DNA of 64,000 bases from assembly GCF_001618865.1 (NCBI RefSeq), contig NZ_CP015136.1:6607001-6671000 (forward strand), in the 5' to 3' direction. The stretch is from Luteitalea pratensis (GTDB lineage: Bacteria; Acidobacteriota; Vicinamibacteria; Vicinamibacterales; Vicinamibacteraceae). The notes beneath the pieces are model-generated. The model did no database searches, was not told the origin of the DNA, and worked only from the letters and a program-made list of their open reading frames with translations. Below are positions 24,979 through 34,098 of the stretch, piece by piece. Position numbers and translations under genes: made by a program. Position 1 is the first letter of the stretch; every line of letters starts with the position of its first letter.

Positions 24979-26007
24979 ATGGAACTCGGCATCACCAGCT
25001 TCGGCGACCGCTTCCCGGACCCTTCGACCGGCCACCTCGTCAGCGAGCAGCAGCGGATGCGCGACCTGGTGGAGGAGATCGCCCTCGCCGACCAGGTTGG
25101 GCTCGACGTCTACGCCGTCGGCGAACACCATCGACGCGACTTCGTGGTTTCGGCTCCGGCCGTGGTGCTGGCGGCCGCCGCGGCGCGCACATCGCGAATC
25201 CGCCTGGCCAGCGCCGTCACCGTGCTGAGCTCTGACGACCCGGTGCGTGCCTACCAGCAGTACGCCACGGTCGACCTGATCTCGAACGGCCGCGCCGAGA
25301 TCATCGCCGGCCGGGGCTCCTTCATCGAGTCCTACCCGCTGTTCGGGCAGGACCTTGCCGACTATGACGCGCTGTTTGCCGAGAAACTGGACCTGCTGCT
25401 CCGCGTGCGGGCCCAGACACAGGTGACATGGCGCGGCCGGTATCGGCCGCCGATCGACGACCGCGGCGTGTATCCGCGCGCCGTCCAGGACCCATTGCCC
25501 GTCTGGGTCGGCGTCGGCGGCACGCCGGCATCGGCCGAACGTGCCGGGCGCCTCGGCCTGCCAATGACCCTGGCGATCATCGGCGGTATGCCGGCACGTT
25601 TCCGGCCATACGTGGACCTCCACCAGGACACCGCCGCGCGGGCCGGACACGCCCGTCCGCGACTCGCCATCAACTCGCACGGATACGTCGCAGCCACGTC
25701 GCAGCAGGCCGCCGACGCGTTCTTCCCCTCGTACGAAGTAGCGATGACCGGCATCGGCCGCGAACGCGGTTGGCCGCCGATGACGCGCGAGGCATTCGAA
25801 TCGATGCGAGAGCCACAGGGCGCGCTCTTTGTCGGCAGCGCCGCGCAGGTCACCGACAAGATCCTGCGGCAGCGCGAGATCCTGGGCTTCGACCGTTTCC
25901 TGATGCACGTAAGCGTCGGGACGATGCCCCACGCGCAGGTGATGAAAGCGATCGAGCTGTTCGGGACAGAAGTTGCGCCCGCGGTCCGGCGCGCGCTCGC
26001 AGCGTGA
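24979..26007 (+). CDS. LLM-class flavin-dependent oxidoreductase
   Basis: A 342-residue luciferase-like monooxygenase-family protein, expected to use reduced FMN or F420 for an oxygenation or reduction in the cytoplasm. The start [12 protein letters not shown], then [20 protein letters not shown] (the typical 'GEHH' motif) and [32 protein letters not shown] and the later [19 protein letters not shown] identify the family. A longer frame begins at 24898, but its N-terminus would be repeat-derived; ATG 24979, or GTG 24976, starts at the conserved first beta strand. Closest relatives by sequence style are the 'CE1758/YhbW-like' members. No partner reductase gene lies alongside. Confidence 0.85.
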   Translation: MELGITSFGDRFPDPSTGHLVSEQQRMRDLVEEIALADQVGLDVYAVGEHHRRDFVVSAPAVVLAAAAARTSRIRLASAVTVLSSDDPVRAYQQYATVDLISNGRAEIIAGRGSFIESYPLFGQDLADYDALFAEKLDLLLRVRAQTQVTWRGRYRPPIDDRGVYPRAVQDPLPVWVGVGGTPASAERAGRLGLPMTLAIIGGMPARFRPYVDLHQDTAARAGHARPRLAINSHGYVAATSQQAADAFFPSYEVAMTGIGRERGWPPMTREAFESMREPQGALFVGSAAQVTDKILRQREILGFDRFLMHVSVGTMPHAQVMKAIELFGTEVAPAVRRALAA

Positions 26008-26019
26008 CCCGTGAAGGAA

Positions 26020-26130
26020 GGGACGCCTCTCCGGGACGTCCATTCGTGGCATAGGTAGGGACGCCTCTCCGAGGCGTCCAGCTCCCTCGTCGCAACGTCG
26101 CGGAGACGGACCGCTCGGAGAGCGGTCCCT
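26020..26130. repeat. Three hairpin repeats (H family)
   Basis: gggacgcctctccgggacgtcc at 26020-26041 (imperfect), the perfect stem ggacgcctc-tcc-gaggcgtcc at 26059-26079, and the perfect ggaccgctc-gga-gagcggtcc at 26108-26128. The same gtaggg/ccctac flanks as at 600-690 accompany them. They occupy most of the 150-base spacer before the GH67 gene. Confidence 0.8.
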
Positions 26131-26157
26131 ACCAACAGACGTTGTACCCTCTGCCGC

Positions 26158-28245
26158 ATGGACAACGTCACCAAGGGCCGCGTGGCGGCAGTTGCGTGTC
26201 TGGTCTTCGTCTTCGCGGCGGCACCGGCACGTGGCGAGGACGGCTACGACCTCTGGCTCCGCTATCGGCCCATCGTTGACGAGGCGCGCCGTGTGGAGAT
26301 CAGCGCGCATGCAACCGCGATCGTCGCCCCCGCTGGTGGCGAGACGATGCGCGTCGCGGTGGACGAACTGCAGCGCGGCCTGCGCGGGCTGACGGGGCAC
26401 GAGGCATCGCGAGTGCCGGCGCCCGATCGGGGCGGCGCGATCGTGCTCGGCACGCCGGCCTCATCGCCTGCCATCGCGGCGCTCAGGCTCGAGGAGGCGC
26501 TGAAGGCCGTCGGCGACGAGGGCTACGTCCTCCGGTCGGTGCGTGTGCAGGATCGACCCGTCACGGTCGTGGCGGCACGACATGACATCGGCGTGCTGTA
26601 CGGGACGTTCCACCTGCTCCGCCTCATCCAGACGAGTGCGAGCGTGACCAGCCTCGACGTCTCCGAGCGGCCGCGGCTGAATCGACGCCTCCTGAACCAC
26701 TGGGACAACATGGACGGATCGATCGAGCGCGGCTACGCGGGACGATCGCTCTGGAACTGGGCGGCCTTGCCGGCGACCGTGGACTCGCGCATCGCCGACT
26801 ACGCGCGGGCAAACGCGTCGCTCGGCATCAACGGCACCGTGATCAACAGCGTCAACGCCAACGCCCGCACCCTGCAACCCGAGTACCTCGACAAGGTGGC
26901 GGCGATCGCGAGGGTGCTGCGGCCGTATGGCATCCGCGTCTACCTCTCGGCCAACTTCTCGGCGCCGCGCACGATCGGGGGCCTCGCGACGGCCGACCCG
27001 CTCGACGCTGCCGTCGCTGCCTGGTGGCGTGCGAAGGCCGACGAGATCTACGCGCGAATTCCGGACTTCGGCGGCTTCGCGGTCAAGGCCAACAGCGAAG
27101 GGCAACCCGGCCCCCAGGACTACAAGCGCACGCATGCCGACGGCGCCAACATGCTTGCCGACGCCCTCGCCTCGCACGGCGGTGTCGTAATGTGGCGAGC
27201 ATTCGTCTACGACGATTCGGTCGATCCCGATCGCGTGAAGCGCGCGTACCTGGAGTTCACCCGGCTCGACGGGACGTTTCGCGACAACGTCTTCGTCCAG
27301 GTGAAGAACGGGGCGCTCGATTTCCAGCCACGTGAACCATTCCATCCGCTGTTCGGCGCCATGCCGAAGACGCCGCTGATGGCCGAACTGCAGATCACGC
27401 AGGAGTATCTCGGCCAGTCCACGCACGCCGTGTACCTGGCGCCCATGTGGCGCGAGTTCCTCGCGTCGGACACGTTCGCCGCCGGGCCGGGCTCCACGGT
27501 CGCGCGCGTGATCGAGGGCGACGTGCATCCGTATGCCGACACGGGGATCGCCGGCGTGGCCAATACCGGCAGCGACAGGAACTGGACCGGGCACGGTCTC
27601 GCGCAGGCCAATTGGCATGCGTACGGCCGGCTGGCGTGGAACCCCTCGCTGTCGCCGGAAGGCCTCGCCGACGAGTGGGTGCGCATGACCTGGTCGAATG
27701 AGGCCCGCATCGTCGCGACGATCACCGACCTGTTGCTGCGATCCCGCGAGACGTACGTCGACTACACGATGCCGCTCGGGTTGCACCACCTCATCGGCGG
27801 CGATCACTACGCACCGATGCCGGAGAACGCGGATCCACGTCGCGCCGACTGGTCGGCGATCTATTACCACCGCGCCAGTCGCGACGGTGTCGGCGTCGAT
27901 CGCTCGCGGCGCGGCACGGACGCCGTCGGGCAGTACCGGTCGCCCTTGCGGGAGCGGTGGGCAGATCCGGCGACGACCCCGGACGCGCTGCTCCTGTGGT
28001 TCCATCGCCTGCCATGGACTTACCGCATGGCATCGGGTCGCACGCTGTGGGACGAGATCGTTTCGCACTACACGCGCGGCGCAGAGGGCGCCGCTGCGTT
28101 CGAGCAGGCGTGGCAGTCCATCGCCGGCCAGGTGGATGCAGAGCGACACGTCGCGGTCGCCGCGAAGTTGCACCAGCAGGCGATCGACGCCGCGGCCTGG
28201 CGAGACAAGTGCGTGGCGTACTTCAGGCAGTTCGCGCAACCATGA
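26158..28245 (+). CDS. aguA: Secreted GH67 alpha-glucuronidase
   Basis: A 695-residue glycoside hydrolase that removes 4-O-methyl-glucuronic acid from xylo-oligosaccharides. The signal peptide is about residues 1-25 (VACLVFVFAAAPARG), so it acts in the periplasm or outside. Core GH67 blocks are seen: NHWDNMDGSIERGYAG, GINGTVINSVNAN, VYLSANFSAP, the catalytic-region segments GFAVKANSEGQPGPQDY and VMWRAFVYDD, then MAELQITQEYLGQSTHAVYL and LGLHHLIGGDHYAPMPEN. The length agrees with the family (about 670-840 residues). No xylanase, xylosidase or transporter genes are adjacent, so it is an isolated carbohydrate-degradation gene. Confidence 0.92.
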   Translation: MDNVTKGRVAAVACLVFVFAAAPARGEDGYDLWLRYRPIVDEARRVEISAHATAIVAPAGGETMRVAVDELQRGLRGLTGHEASRVPAPDRGGAIVLGTPASSPAIAALRLEEALKAVGDEGYVLRSVRVQDRPVTVVAARHDIGVLYGTFHLLRLIQTSASVTSLDVSERPRLNRRLLNHWDNMDGSIERGYAGRSLWNWAALPATVDSRIADYARANASLGINGTVINSVNANARTLQPEYLDKVAAIARVLRPYGIRVYLSANFSAPRTIGGLATADPLDAAVAAWWRAKADEIYARIPDFGGFAVKANSEGQPGPQDYKRTHADGANMLADALASHGGVVMWRAFVYDDSVDPDRVKRAYLEFTRLDGTFRDNVFVQVKNGALDFQPREPFHPLFGAMPKTPLMAELQITQEYLGQSTHAVYLAPMWREFLASDTFAAGPGSTVARVIEGDVHPYADTGIAGVANTGSDRNWTGHGLAQANWHAYGRLAWNPSLSPEGLADEWVRMTWSNEARIVATITDLLLRSRETYVDYTMPLGLHHLIGGDHYAPMPENADPRRADWSAIYYHRASRDGVGVDRSRRGTDAVGQYRSPLRERWADPATTPDALLLWFHRLPWTYRMASGRTLWDEIVSHYTRGAEGAAAFEQAWQSIAGQVDAERHVAVAAKLHQQAIDAAAWRDKCVAYFRQFAQP

Positions 28246-28289
28246 CCCGAAGACTTGAGACATGAGTCCTGTCCGCGAGCCGCCTGACG

Positions 28290-30473
28290 CTACTGTGCGG
28301 CGAGCAGTTCACGCAGCGCGCCCGCGGCCTGCGCGTACGTCGGATCGATGCGCAAGGCCTCGCGTAGCAGCGCGATCGCCTCGAGCCGTCGTCCTTGCTG
28401 TACGCGCGCGATCGCCAGGTTGAAACGTGCGGTCGCGTCGGAAGCATCGAGCCGTAAGGCCTCCTCGAACAGGGCGGCTGCGGCGGTCACGTCACCACCG
28501 CGAGCCATCATCAGCCCCAGCTTTTCAGTCACTTCGGCATCGTCTCTGACGTAGCGACGATGCTCCGTGAGGAGCCAGGCCGCGAGATTCACACGGCCCG
28601 CCTCGACCGACGCCAGTGCGCGTGCCCGCAGCAACGGCAGCGCCTCGGGTGGCACGCCGGCCGCGAGCGTCGCCCGCGCGCCCGGTTCGTCGCCGGCCTG
28701 CCAGCGCGCCAGGGCGAGATCGAGGCGGGCGCGATCGGGGCGCACGCCGCCGCGTTCGGCCTGTTCCAGCAGGGGCACGGCTTCGGCGCCCTTGCCTTCG
28801 GAGATGAGTACCTCGCCGAGCGCGAACGCGACGTCGCTGACGTCGGGGTCGAGTCGATGGGCTTCCCTCAGGGCTCGCTCCGCATCGGCGAGCTGGTTAC
28901 GTGCCTGCCAGGCGAGCCCGGCGCGGAACCAGGCGACGCCCGGCGCCGGATGACGAGCGACAGCACGATCCAGCCAGGCGCGCCCCTCCGCGTCGCGTCC
29001 ACTGTCGATGGCATGCAGGGCCATACGCGTGTCAGCGTCCGCTTCGCCCAGGTGGAACGGCAGTGGAACGAGGCCGGCGGCCAGGACCACGCCTGCGACG
29101 GCCATGGCGGCGAAGGCTCCGCTGATTTCGGGTGGTTGGTCGGACGAGCGCCACATCGACGCGAGAATCCCCACGGAGATCGCGCCGAACACCAGGGCCG
29201 GAGCTCGGTAGCGATCGACGACGAAGAAGATGGCCACGCTTACCAGGTAGGCCGGCAGGAGCCAGCGGAACCAGCGCCATGCGCCCTGGTGGAGCACCGG
29301 CACGGCCACGTGCCCGCCGATGGCCGCCGCGAGGCCGAGCGGAACGAGCAACCACGCGCCGACCGGCAGGAACGTCAGCAGCAGCACCTGCTCGCGGAAC
29401 CACGCGTAACTCACGTTGACCGGCAATTCCCACGCGTGTGTCGTCAGCCACAGCTTGTACGCGAACAGGCCGATGGCATCGACGGGCGCGCGTCGCCACC
29501 ATGCAAGCGACTGCCGGACGAAGTGCGACGACACCGCGGCGTCCGAGAGCGGACGGCCCGCCGCCTGTTCCGCAACGCGTCGCATGTCGTCGCGCTGGCC
29601 CGCGATGGACGGCCGGACGCCGTCCACCACGGTGTACGTGCCGTTGGCGGCCGCGTGGTTGCCGATGTAGAAATTCAGCCCGCCGTGCCCCGGCAGCACC
29701 TGCCATGCGCCGGTGGCGATTCTCGAGCGGACCGTGAACGGCGCGAGCACGACGAGCGCACCGAGCGCGACTGCTGTCGCGGCGCGAAGGCGGTCGCCCC
29801 GCTCCTGCAGCACCCCGCCGCGACGCCATGCGCCCAGCAAGAGGATGACACCCAGTAGCCACGCGTTTGGTCGATTTGTCGCCAGCAGCGCCAAGATGAT
29901 GCCGCTGCACGCCCACCTTCGGGCTGACGGCTCCTGTAGCGCCCGGCTGCACCCGTAGGCGAAGGCCGACATGAGCATCGCATCGAGCGCGGCCTGAAGG
30001 ATGAGCGCCTCCTGCAACGCGACGATGCCCGTGAGCGCGAGCGCGCCGCCGGCCACGACCGCCGCGCGGACGCGCATGTCGTCGGCCACCCACAGGGCGG
30101 CGGTCCGCGCCGTCAGCCACACCGCCAGCGTGCCGAGCCCGGCCTGCAGCACGAGCACGCCCGCGACGCGGGCGCCGGTCATGGCCTGGGCGAACGCCAG
30201 CCAGTAGATGTACAGGGGTGACACGTAGAACGAAGTCCCGGTCAGCAGGACGTCGCCAGCCACGACCCGCTGCGCAAGGCGCCAGTACTCGCCCGCGTCG
30301 AGCTCGCCTTCGGGTTGGAGCAGCGGATGTCCAGCCAGTGTGAGTGCTAGCGCCGTCTTGAGGGCAAGCACCAGCCCGAGCAGGATCAGCGGCCAGCGCC
30401 ATCGGTATGTGCCCTGCGCCTCAGGCGCAGCGGGCGGGGCAACCGAACGGCGCTGGCGGGTCGAACGGGACAC
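28290..30473 (-). CDS. GT-C-type membrane glycosyltransferase with C-terminal TPRs
   Basis: A 727-residue protein. An N-terminal cytoplasmic stretch is followed by about ten transmembrane helices from residue 27 to about 490. The first periplasmic loop has an acidic pair in ELDAGEYWRLAQRV near residue 59, and PLYIYWLAFAQAM follows. This matches GT-C lipid-linked-sugar transferases of the ArnT/PMT/GT83 style (dolichyl- or undecaprenyl-phosphate sugar donors). The C-terminal ~230 residues are TPR repeats (ALREAHRLDPDVSDVAF, AAALFEEALRLDASDATARF, LLREALRIDPTYAQA). The combination is known from GT-C proteins that dock protein partners, but the acceptor is unknown. It sits 21 bases downstream of the small secreted-protein gene, in the same orientation. 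Confidence 0.78.
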   Translation of the reverse strand: MSRSTRQRRSVAPPAAPEAQGTYRWRWPLILLGLVLALKTALALTLAGHPLLQPEGELDAGEYWRLAQRVVAGDVLLTGTSFYVSPLYIYWLAFAQAMTGARVAGVLVLQAGLGTLAVWLTARTAALWVADDMRVRAAVVAGGALALTGIVALQEALILQAALDAMLMSAFAYGCSRALQEPSARRWACSGIILALLATNRPNAWLLGVILLLGAWRRGGVLQERGDRLRAATAVALGALVVLAPFTVRSRIATGAWQVLPGHGGLNFYIGNHAAANGTYTVVDGVRPSIAGQRDDMRRVAEQAAGRPLSDAAVSSHFVRQSLAWWRRAPVDAIGLFAYKLWLTTHAWELPVNVSYAWFREQVLLLTFLPVGAWLLVPLGLAAAIGGHVAVPVLHQGAWRWFRWLLPAYLVSVAIFFVVDRYRAPALVFGAISVGILASMWRSSDQPPEISGAFAAMAVAGVVLAAGLVPLPFHLGEADADTRMALHAIDSGRDAEGRAWLDRAVARHPAPGVAWFRAGLAWQARNQLADAERALREAHRLDPDVSDVAFALGEVLISEGKGAEAVPLLEQAERGGVRPDRARLDLALARWQAGDEPGARATLAAGVPPEALPLLRARALASVEAGRVNLAAWLLTEHRRYVRDDAEVTEKLGLMMARGGDVTAAAALFEEALRLDASDATARFNLAIARVQQGRRLEAIALLREALRIDPTYAQAAGALRELLAAQ

Positions 30474-30494
30474 GCAAAGAGGGTAACCTCGACT

Positions 30495-30968
30495 TCACTG
30501 CATGCGACGGGCCACGGCGGTTGCGCACCTGACGGTCACCGCGCCGGTTGCGGCATCGACCAGGCGGCTGGTCGCGGTGCTGTAGAACTCGTTCGGGTCG
30601 TCGCCAATCTCGATCGACTGTTCGATCGACTGCGTGCCGGCGTACGCGCCCGCCGCGTTGAAGAGAAAGGCCAGCGAGTAGGCGCGATACGTGCGTCCGC
30701 CCGTGTGCGACCAGGTGCCGTGACCAGCCGTCCGCAACGACGGCGCCGACGCGGTCGTGGTGTCGATCAGGACACCGCCGGGCATGAACGAGTTGAGCGC
30801 CGGAAATGTCCGAAGCACGGCGCCAGTGGCACAATCACGGCCACTCACCAGCGTGTCCTGCGTGTGACGCGCCTCGAGACGCCGGGAGATTCCCGCGAGT
30901 GCAGCGACCGACAGAAGGCCCACGAAGGCAAGCGTGATGCGGGTGCGCGTGTGTGGCAGGTATCGCAT
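30495..30968 (-). CDS. Small secreted protein with GTW…GGxTY motif
   Basis: A 157-residue protein with an N-terminal hydrophobic segment (residues 11-27, LAFVGLLSVAALAGI) that is a signal peptide or anchor. The mature part carries a cysteine pair (about C46 in GRDCATG and C148 in VRCATA), GTWSHTGGRTYRA, LAFLFNAAGAYAGTQ and SIEIGDDPNEFYSTAT. I recall a recurrent family of secreted Acidobacterial proteins with GTWxHxxGxTY and a 'D.NEF.sta' strand; its function is unknown and I cannot confirm a Pfam entry. The pattern suggests a small beta-barrel or sandwich. It lies immediately upstream of the GT-C gene, so the two could be co-transcribed. Confidence 0.62.
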   Translation of the reverse strand: MRYLPHTRTRITLAFVGLLSVAALAGISRRLEARHTQDTLVSGRDCATGAVLRTFPALNSFMPGGVLIDTTTASAPSLRTAGHGTWSHTGGRTYRAYSLAFLFNAAGAYAGTQSIEQSIEIGDDPNEFYSTATSRLVDAATGAVTVRCATAVARRMQ

Positions 30969-31085
30969 GGCGGTCTCCCAGGTTTGGCCGGGTCATCCCG
31001 GCATGCGCGATACTGACCGCGCGCTCCCGTGGCGTCTTGAAGACGGTGCTGAAACGTTCTGAAGGTTTCTGAAGGTGCCGAAGCG

Positions 31086-33023
31086 ATGAGCGATCCGGCT
31101 CCGGCGGTCTATGGATTTGGCGAATGGCGCGTGGACCTGACGCGCCGTCTCGTCTTGCGTCACGACCAGCCCGTGCCGCTTCCCCCACGCGCGTTCGATA
31201 CCCTGCTCTTCCTCCTGCAACATCGTGGACGGGTCGTGGGCAAGGACGAACTGTTGCAGGCGGTCTGGCCTGACACGTTCGTCGAGAACAACCTGAACCA
31301 GAGCATCTCGGCCCTGCGACGCGCATTCGGCGAGCGGCGTGGAGATCACAGGTTCATTGCGACCGTCGCCGGACGCGGCTACCAGTTCGTCGCGGAAACA
31401 CACCTCGCACCGCCGGAGGCGACCGCGGTCGCGCCAGACCCTGTCGTTACCGGCATTGCCGAGCCCGCAACATCACCGGTTCGCACTGCCGTCGTGAGGG
31501 CCGGCACGGCGAATCGCCGGGGCATGTGGACGGCAGTGGCGCTCGTTGCCCTGAGCATCGTTGGGGGGCTCGGGCTCACGACGTGGTCCTGGTCGAAGCA
31601 GTCGCCCGGTATTCCGCGACGCATCGCCGTCCTGCCATTCAAGGCCCTTGTGCCCGATGCGGCCGACACCTCGCTCCAGTTCGGCATGGCGGAGGCGATC
31701 ATCGGCAAGCTGGCGGCGCTCCGCGACCTCACGGTGCGCCCGATGAGCGCGGTGCGGCGATACGCCGCGGCCGATCAGGACCCGATCGATGCAGGGCGCG
31801 AGCTTGGCGTCGATGCGGTCCTCGACGGGCAGGTGCAGCGCTGGGGCGACCGCGTCCGCATTACCGCCCGGCTCGTGAGAGTCGCCGACGACCGCCAGCT
31901 GTGGGCCGGTCAGTTCGACGAGGCGTTCAACGACATCTTCGCGCTACAGACGTCCATCTCGGAGCAGGTGACCCGCAGTCTCGCACTCACCCTGACGCCA
32001 GGTGAGCGGACGAGACTTGCCCGGCGCCACACCGCCGACCCGGTCGCTTATCAGCTGTACATGAAGGCGCGCGTGTTCGCAGCACAGTCCAATCGAGATT
32101 CGATGCAACGGGCGATAGCGCTGCTGGAGGACGCGACCGCTCGCGATTCGGGGTACGCGCTCGCTCACGCTGCGTTGGCGGAGTGCTACAGCCGCCTGCC
32201 GGTGACGAGCGATGTGCCGCCCCTCGAGGCGTTCCCGCGCGCGAGGCAGGCCGCCACGCACGCCCTGCAGCTGGATGCGGAACTGGCCGACGCACACGTG
32301 ACGCTGGGGTGGATCGCGCTGTGGCATGACTGGGACTGGGAGGCCTCCGAAGCGGCGTTCAAGCGCGCGCTCGCGCTCCAGGCCGACAATGCCTCCGCGC
32401 ACATGGGCTATGGCCACCTGCTCTCGGACCTCGGGCGTAATGACGATGCGCGGCGTGAGGCGGATCTGGCCCTTGCAAGCGATCCCGTCTCAGCGCTGGC
32501 GATGACGCTCCAGGGGCATTTCCTGTACCAGTCGCGCCGCTACGAGGAGGAGGCGCAGGCGGTGCGCCAAGCGCTCGATCTGGCGCCGGACTTCTGGGTG
32601 GCGTGGGTGACCCTGGCCAAGATCGACATGACACGAGGCCGTCGAGATGCGGCGCTCGAACAGCTTGCCAGGGCGGTGGAGCTTTCTGGCGGGTCGTCCG
32701 AGCCGCTTTCGCTGATTGCGTATGCGCACGCGCTCGCCGGCAGACGCGCTGAGGCAAGGCGCGCGCTGCAGGAACTGGAAACACGCGCCCGGGAGCGGTA
32801 CGTCCCCGCGTACTACGTCGCAGTGGTCCATCTCGGGCTCGGCGACACGCCTGCCACGATGCGCTGGCTGGAACGCGCATACACCGAGCGGGACGCGCAC
32901 CTCGTGTTCCTCGCCGCCGATCCGAAATGGGACGTGCTGCGCCGCGACGCTGGATTCGCACGACTCTTGAAGCAGCTGCGGCTGCCGTTACTCGGTCCTG
33001 AGAACAGCGGGTCAACCCACTGA
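31086..33023 (+). CDS. CadC-like winged-helix regulator with TPR sensor
   Basis: A 645-residue membrane-bound transcription factor. An OmpR/PhoB-type winged helix occupies residues 8-105 (YGFGEWRVDLTRRLV, then LPPRAFDTLLFLLQHRGRVV and NQSISALRRAFGERRG). A transmembrane helix is at about 147-167 (WTAVALVALSIVGGLGLTTW). A periplasmic domain at about 175-300 has IAVLPFKALVP and FGMAEAIIGKLAAL, resembling the FlgO/TolB-N module. TPR repeats run from about 310 to 640. This layout is abundant in Acidobacteria and is thought to sense an envelope signal through the TPR domain while the winged helix stays on the DNA. ATG 31086 is close to the domain start. It is divergent from the secreted-protein gene 30495-30968. 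Confidence 0.85.
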   Translation: MSDPAPAVYGFGEWRVDLTRRLVLRHDQPVPLPPRAFDTLLFLLQHRGRVVGKDELLQAVWPDTFVENNLNQSISALRRAFGERRGDHRFIATVAGRGYQFVAETHLAPPEATAVAPDPVVTGIAEPATSPVRTAVVRAGTANRRGMWTAVALVALSIVGGLGLTTWSWSKQSPGIPRRIAVLPFKALVPDAADTSLQFGMAEAIIGKLAALRDLTVRPMSAVRRYAAADQDPIDAGRELGVDAVLDGQVQRWGDRVRITARLVRVADDRQLWAGQFDEAFNDIFALQTSISEQVTRSLALTLTPGERTRLARRHTADPVAYQLYMKARVFAAQSNRDSMQRAIALLEDATARDSGYALAHAALAECYSRLPVTSDVPPLEAFPRARQAATHALQLDAELADAHVTLGWIALWHDWDWEASEAAFKRALALQADNASAHMGYGHLLSDLGRNDDARREADLALASDPVSALAMTLQGHFLYQSRRYEEEAQAVRQALDLAPDFWVAWVTLAKIDMTRGRRDAALEQLARAVELSGGSSEPLSLIAYAHALAGRRAEARRALQELETRARERYVPAYYVAVVHLGLGDTPATMRWLERAYTERDAHLVFLAADPKWDVLRRDAGFARLLKQLRLPLLGPENSGSTH

Positions 33024-33127
33024 CGCGTCAGGGCACCAGGAAGGCGAGCGATCGCGGCGTCCGAACGCCCAGCCGGCCTTCTCGAATCGCGATGCCCCGT
33101 CCTGCGCACAGTCGCTAAACTTCTGAT

Positions 33128-34075
33128 GTGCCCCGCTGTCCAGCCCCCATCGCCCACGATGCGCTTCGTCGCTTTTCGCACCGACTCTGCATCGGTGCCA
33201 TCCTGGCGATCGCGACGCCCGCGCACGCCCAGCAGGCACAGAACCCCTCGCCGATCTCGGACACCACGCGACCGCATCCCCGTGTCGCAGAGTCGCGCGC
33301 TGACGGCGAACGCACCACGCTCTCGCTTGGCGAACTCTTCGTGCCTGCCGCCGCCGCGGCGCGCAAGCGGGTGACGATGCCACTGGTGATGCACTTGCAC
33401 GGCACGCCGTGGCTCATCGAGCGTCACATCGCCAAGGCAGTTCCACACGCTGCGCTGGTCACGGTAAATCTGGGCGCCGGGTCTGGCCGCTACGCTGCGC
33501 CGTTCGCGGATGCCGCGAAGTTCTCTGCCCTGCTCGACGAGGCCGCGGACGCCACCGCACGGATCACGGGCCGACGCCCAACGTGGTCGAGCGTGACCCT
33601 CACTTCGTGGAGCGCCGGCTACGGCGCGGTGCGGGCCATCCTCTCGACGCCGGACACCGCCGCGCGCGTGAATACCGTGATCCTGCTGGATAGCCTGCAT
33701 GCGTCGTATGTGATCGGGGGCGACCCGTCAGCAGCGCGCTCGAAGGATCCGGCGGTGAACGTCTCGGACCTCGACGCCTTCACACGCCTGGCGGCCGATG
33801 CCGCGGCTGGCCGCAAGCGGTTCTGGATCACGCACTCGGAGGTCTATCCTGGCACCTATGCCAGCACGACGGACACGGCCAACGCGCTGCTCGCGTCGCT
33901 TGGCCTCTCGCGGCAGCCCGTGCTGAAACACGGGCCGCTCGGCATGCAGCAACTGAGCGAGGCGCGTCGCGAAGGCTTCCAGCTCCTCGGCTTCGCTGGC
34001 AACTCCGCTGCGGATCACGTGGATCACCTGTACGCGCTGGGGGATTGGCTGCGTGCGTGGAAGGTCGTGCAATGA
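33128..34075 (+). CDS. Secreted alpha/beta-hydrolase-like protein
   Basis: A 315-residue protein with a signal segment (about residues 15-35: LCIGAILAIATPAHA). The core has MHLHGTPW (possible oxyanion hole) and an S160-W-S162-A-G164 stretch resembling a nucleophile elbow with GxSxG modified to S-x-S-x-G. A late AADHVDHLYAL could supply the catalytic His. The start is GTG at 33128; an ATG two bases earlier is in another frame. Homology to a named esterase is not evident, so this is a fold-level guess. It follows the regulator gene by about 100 bases in the same orientation, and its stop lies 23 bases from the opposing kinase gene. Confidence 0.6.
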   Translation: MPRCPAPIAHDALRRFSHRLCIGAILAIATPAHAQQAQNPSPISDTTRPHPRVAESRADGERTTLSLGELFVPAAAAARKRVTMPLVMHLHGTPWLIERHIAKAVPHAALVTVNLGAGSGRYAAPFADAAKFSALLDEAADATARITGRRPTWSSVTLTSWSAGYGAVRAILSTPDTAARVNTVILLDSLHASYVIGGDPSAARSKDPAVNVSDLDAFTRLAADAAAGRKRFWITHSEVYPGTYASTTDTANALLASLGLSRQPVLKHGPLGMQQLSEARREGFQLLGFAGNSAADHVDHLYALGDWLRAWKVVQ

Positions 34076-34098
34076 GCAGCCGGTCGGACGAGGCGTGC

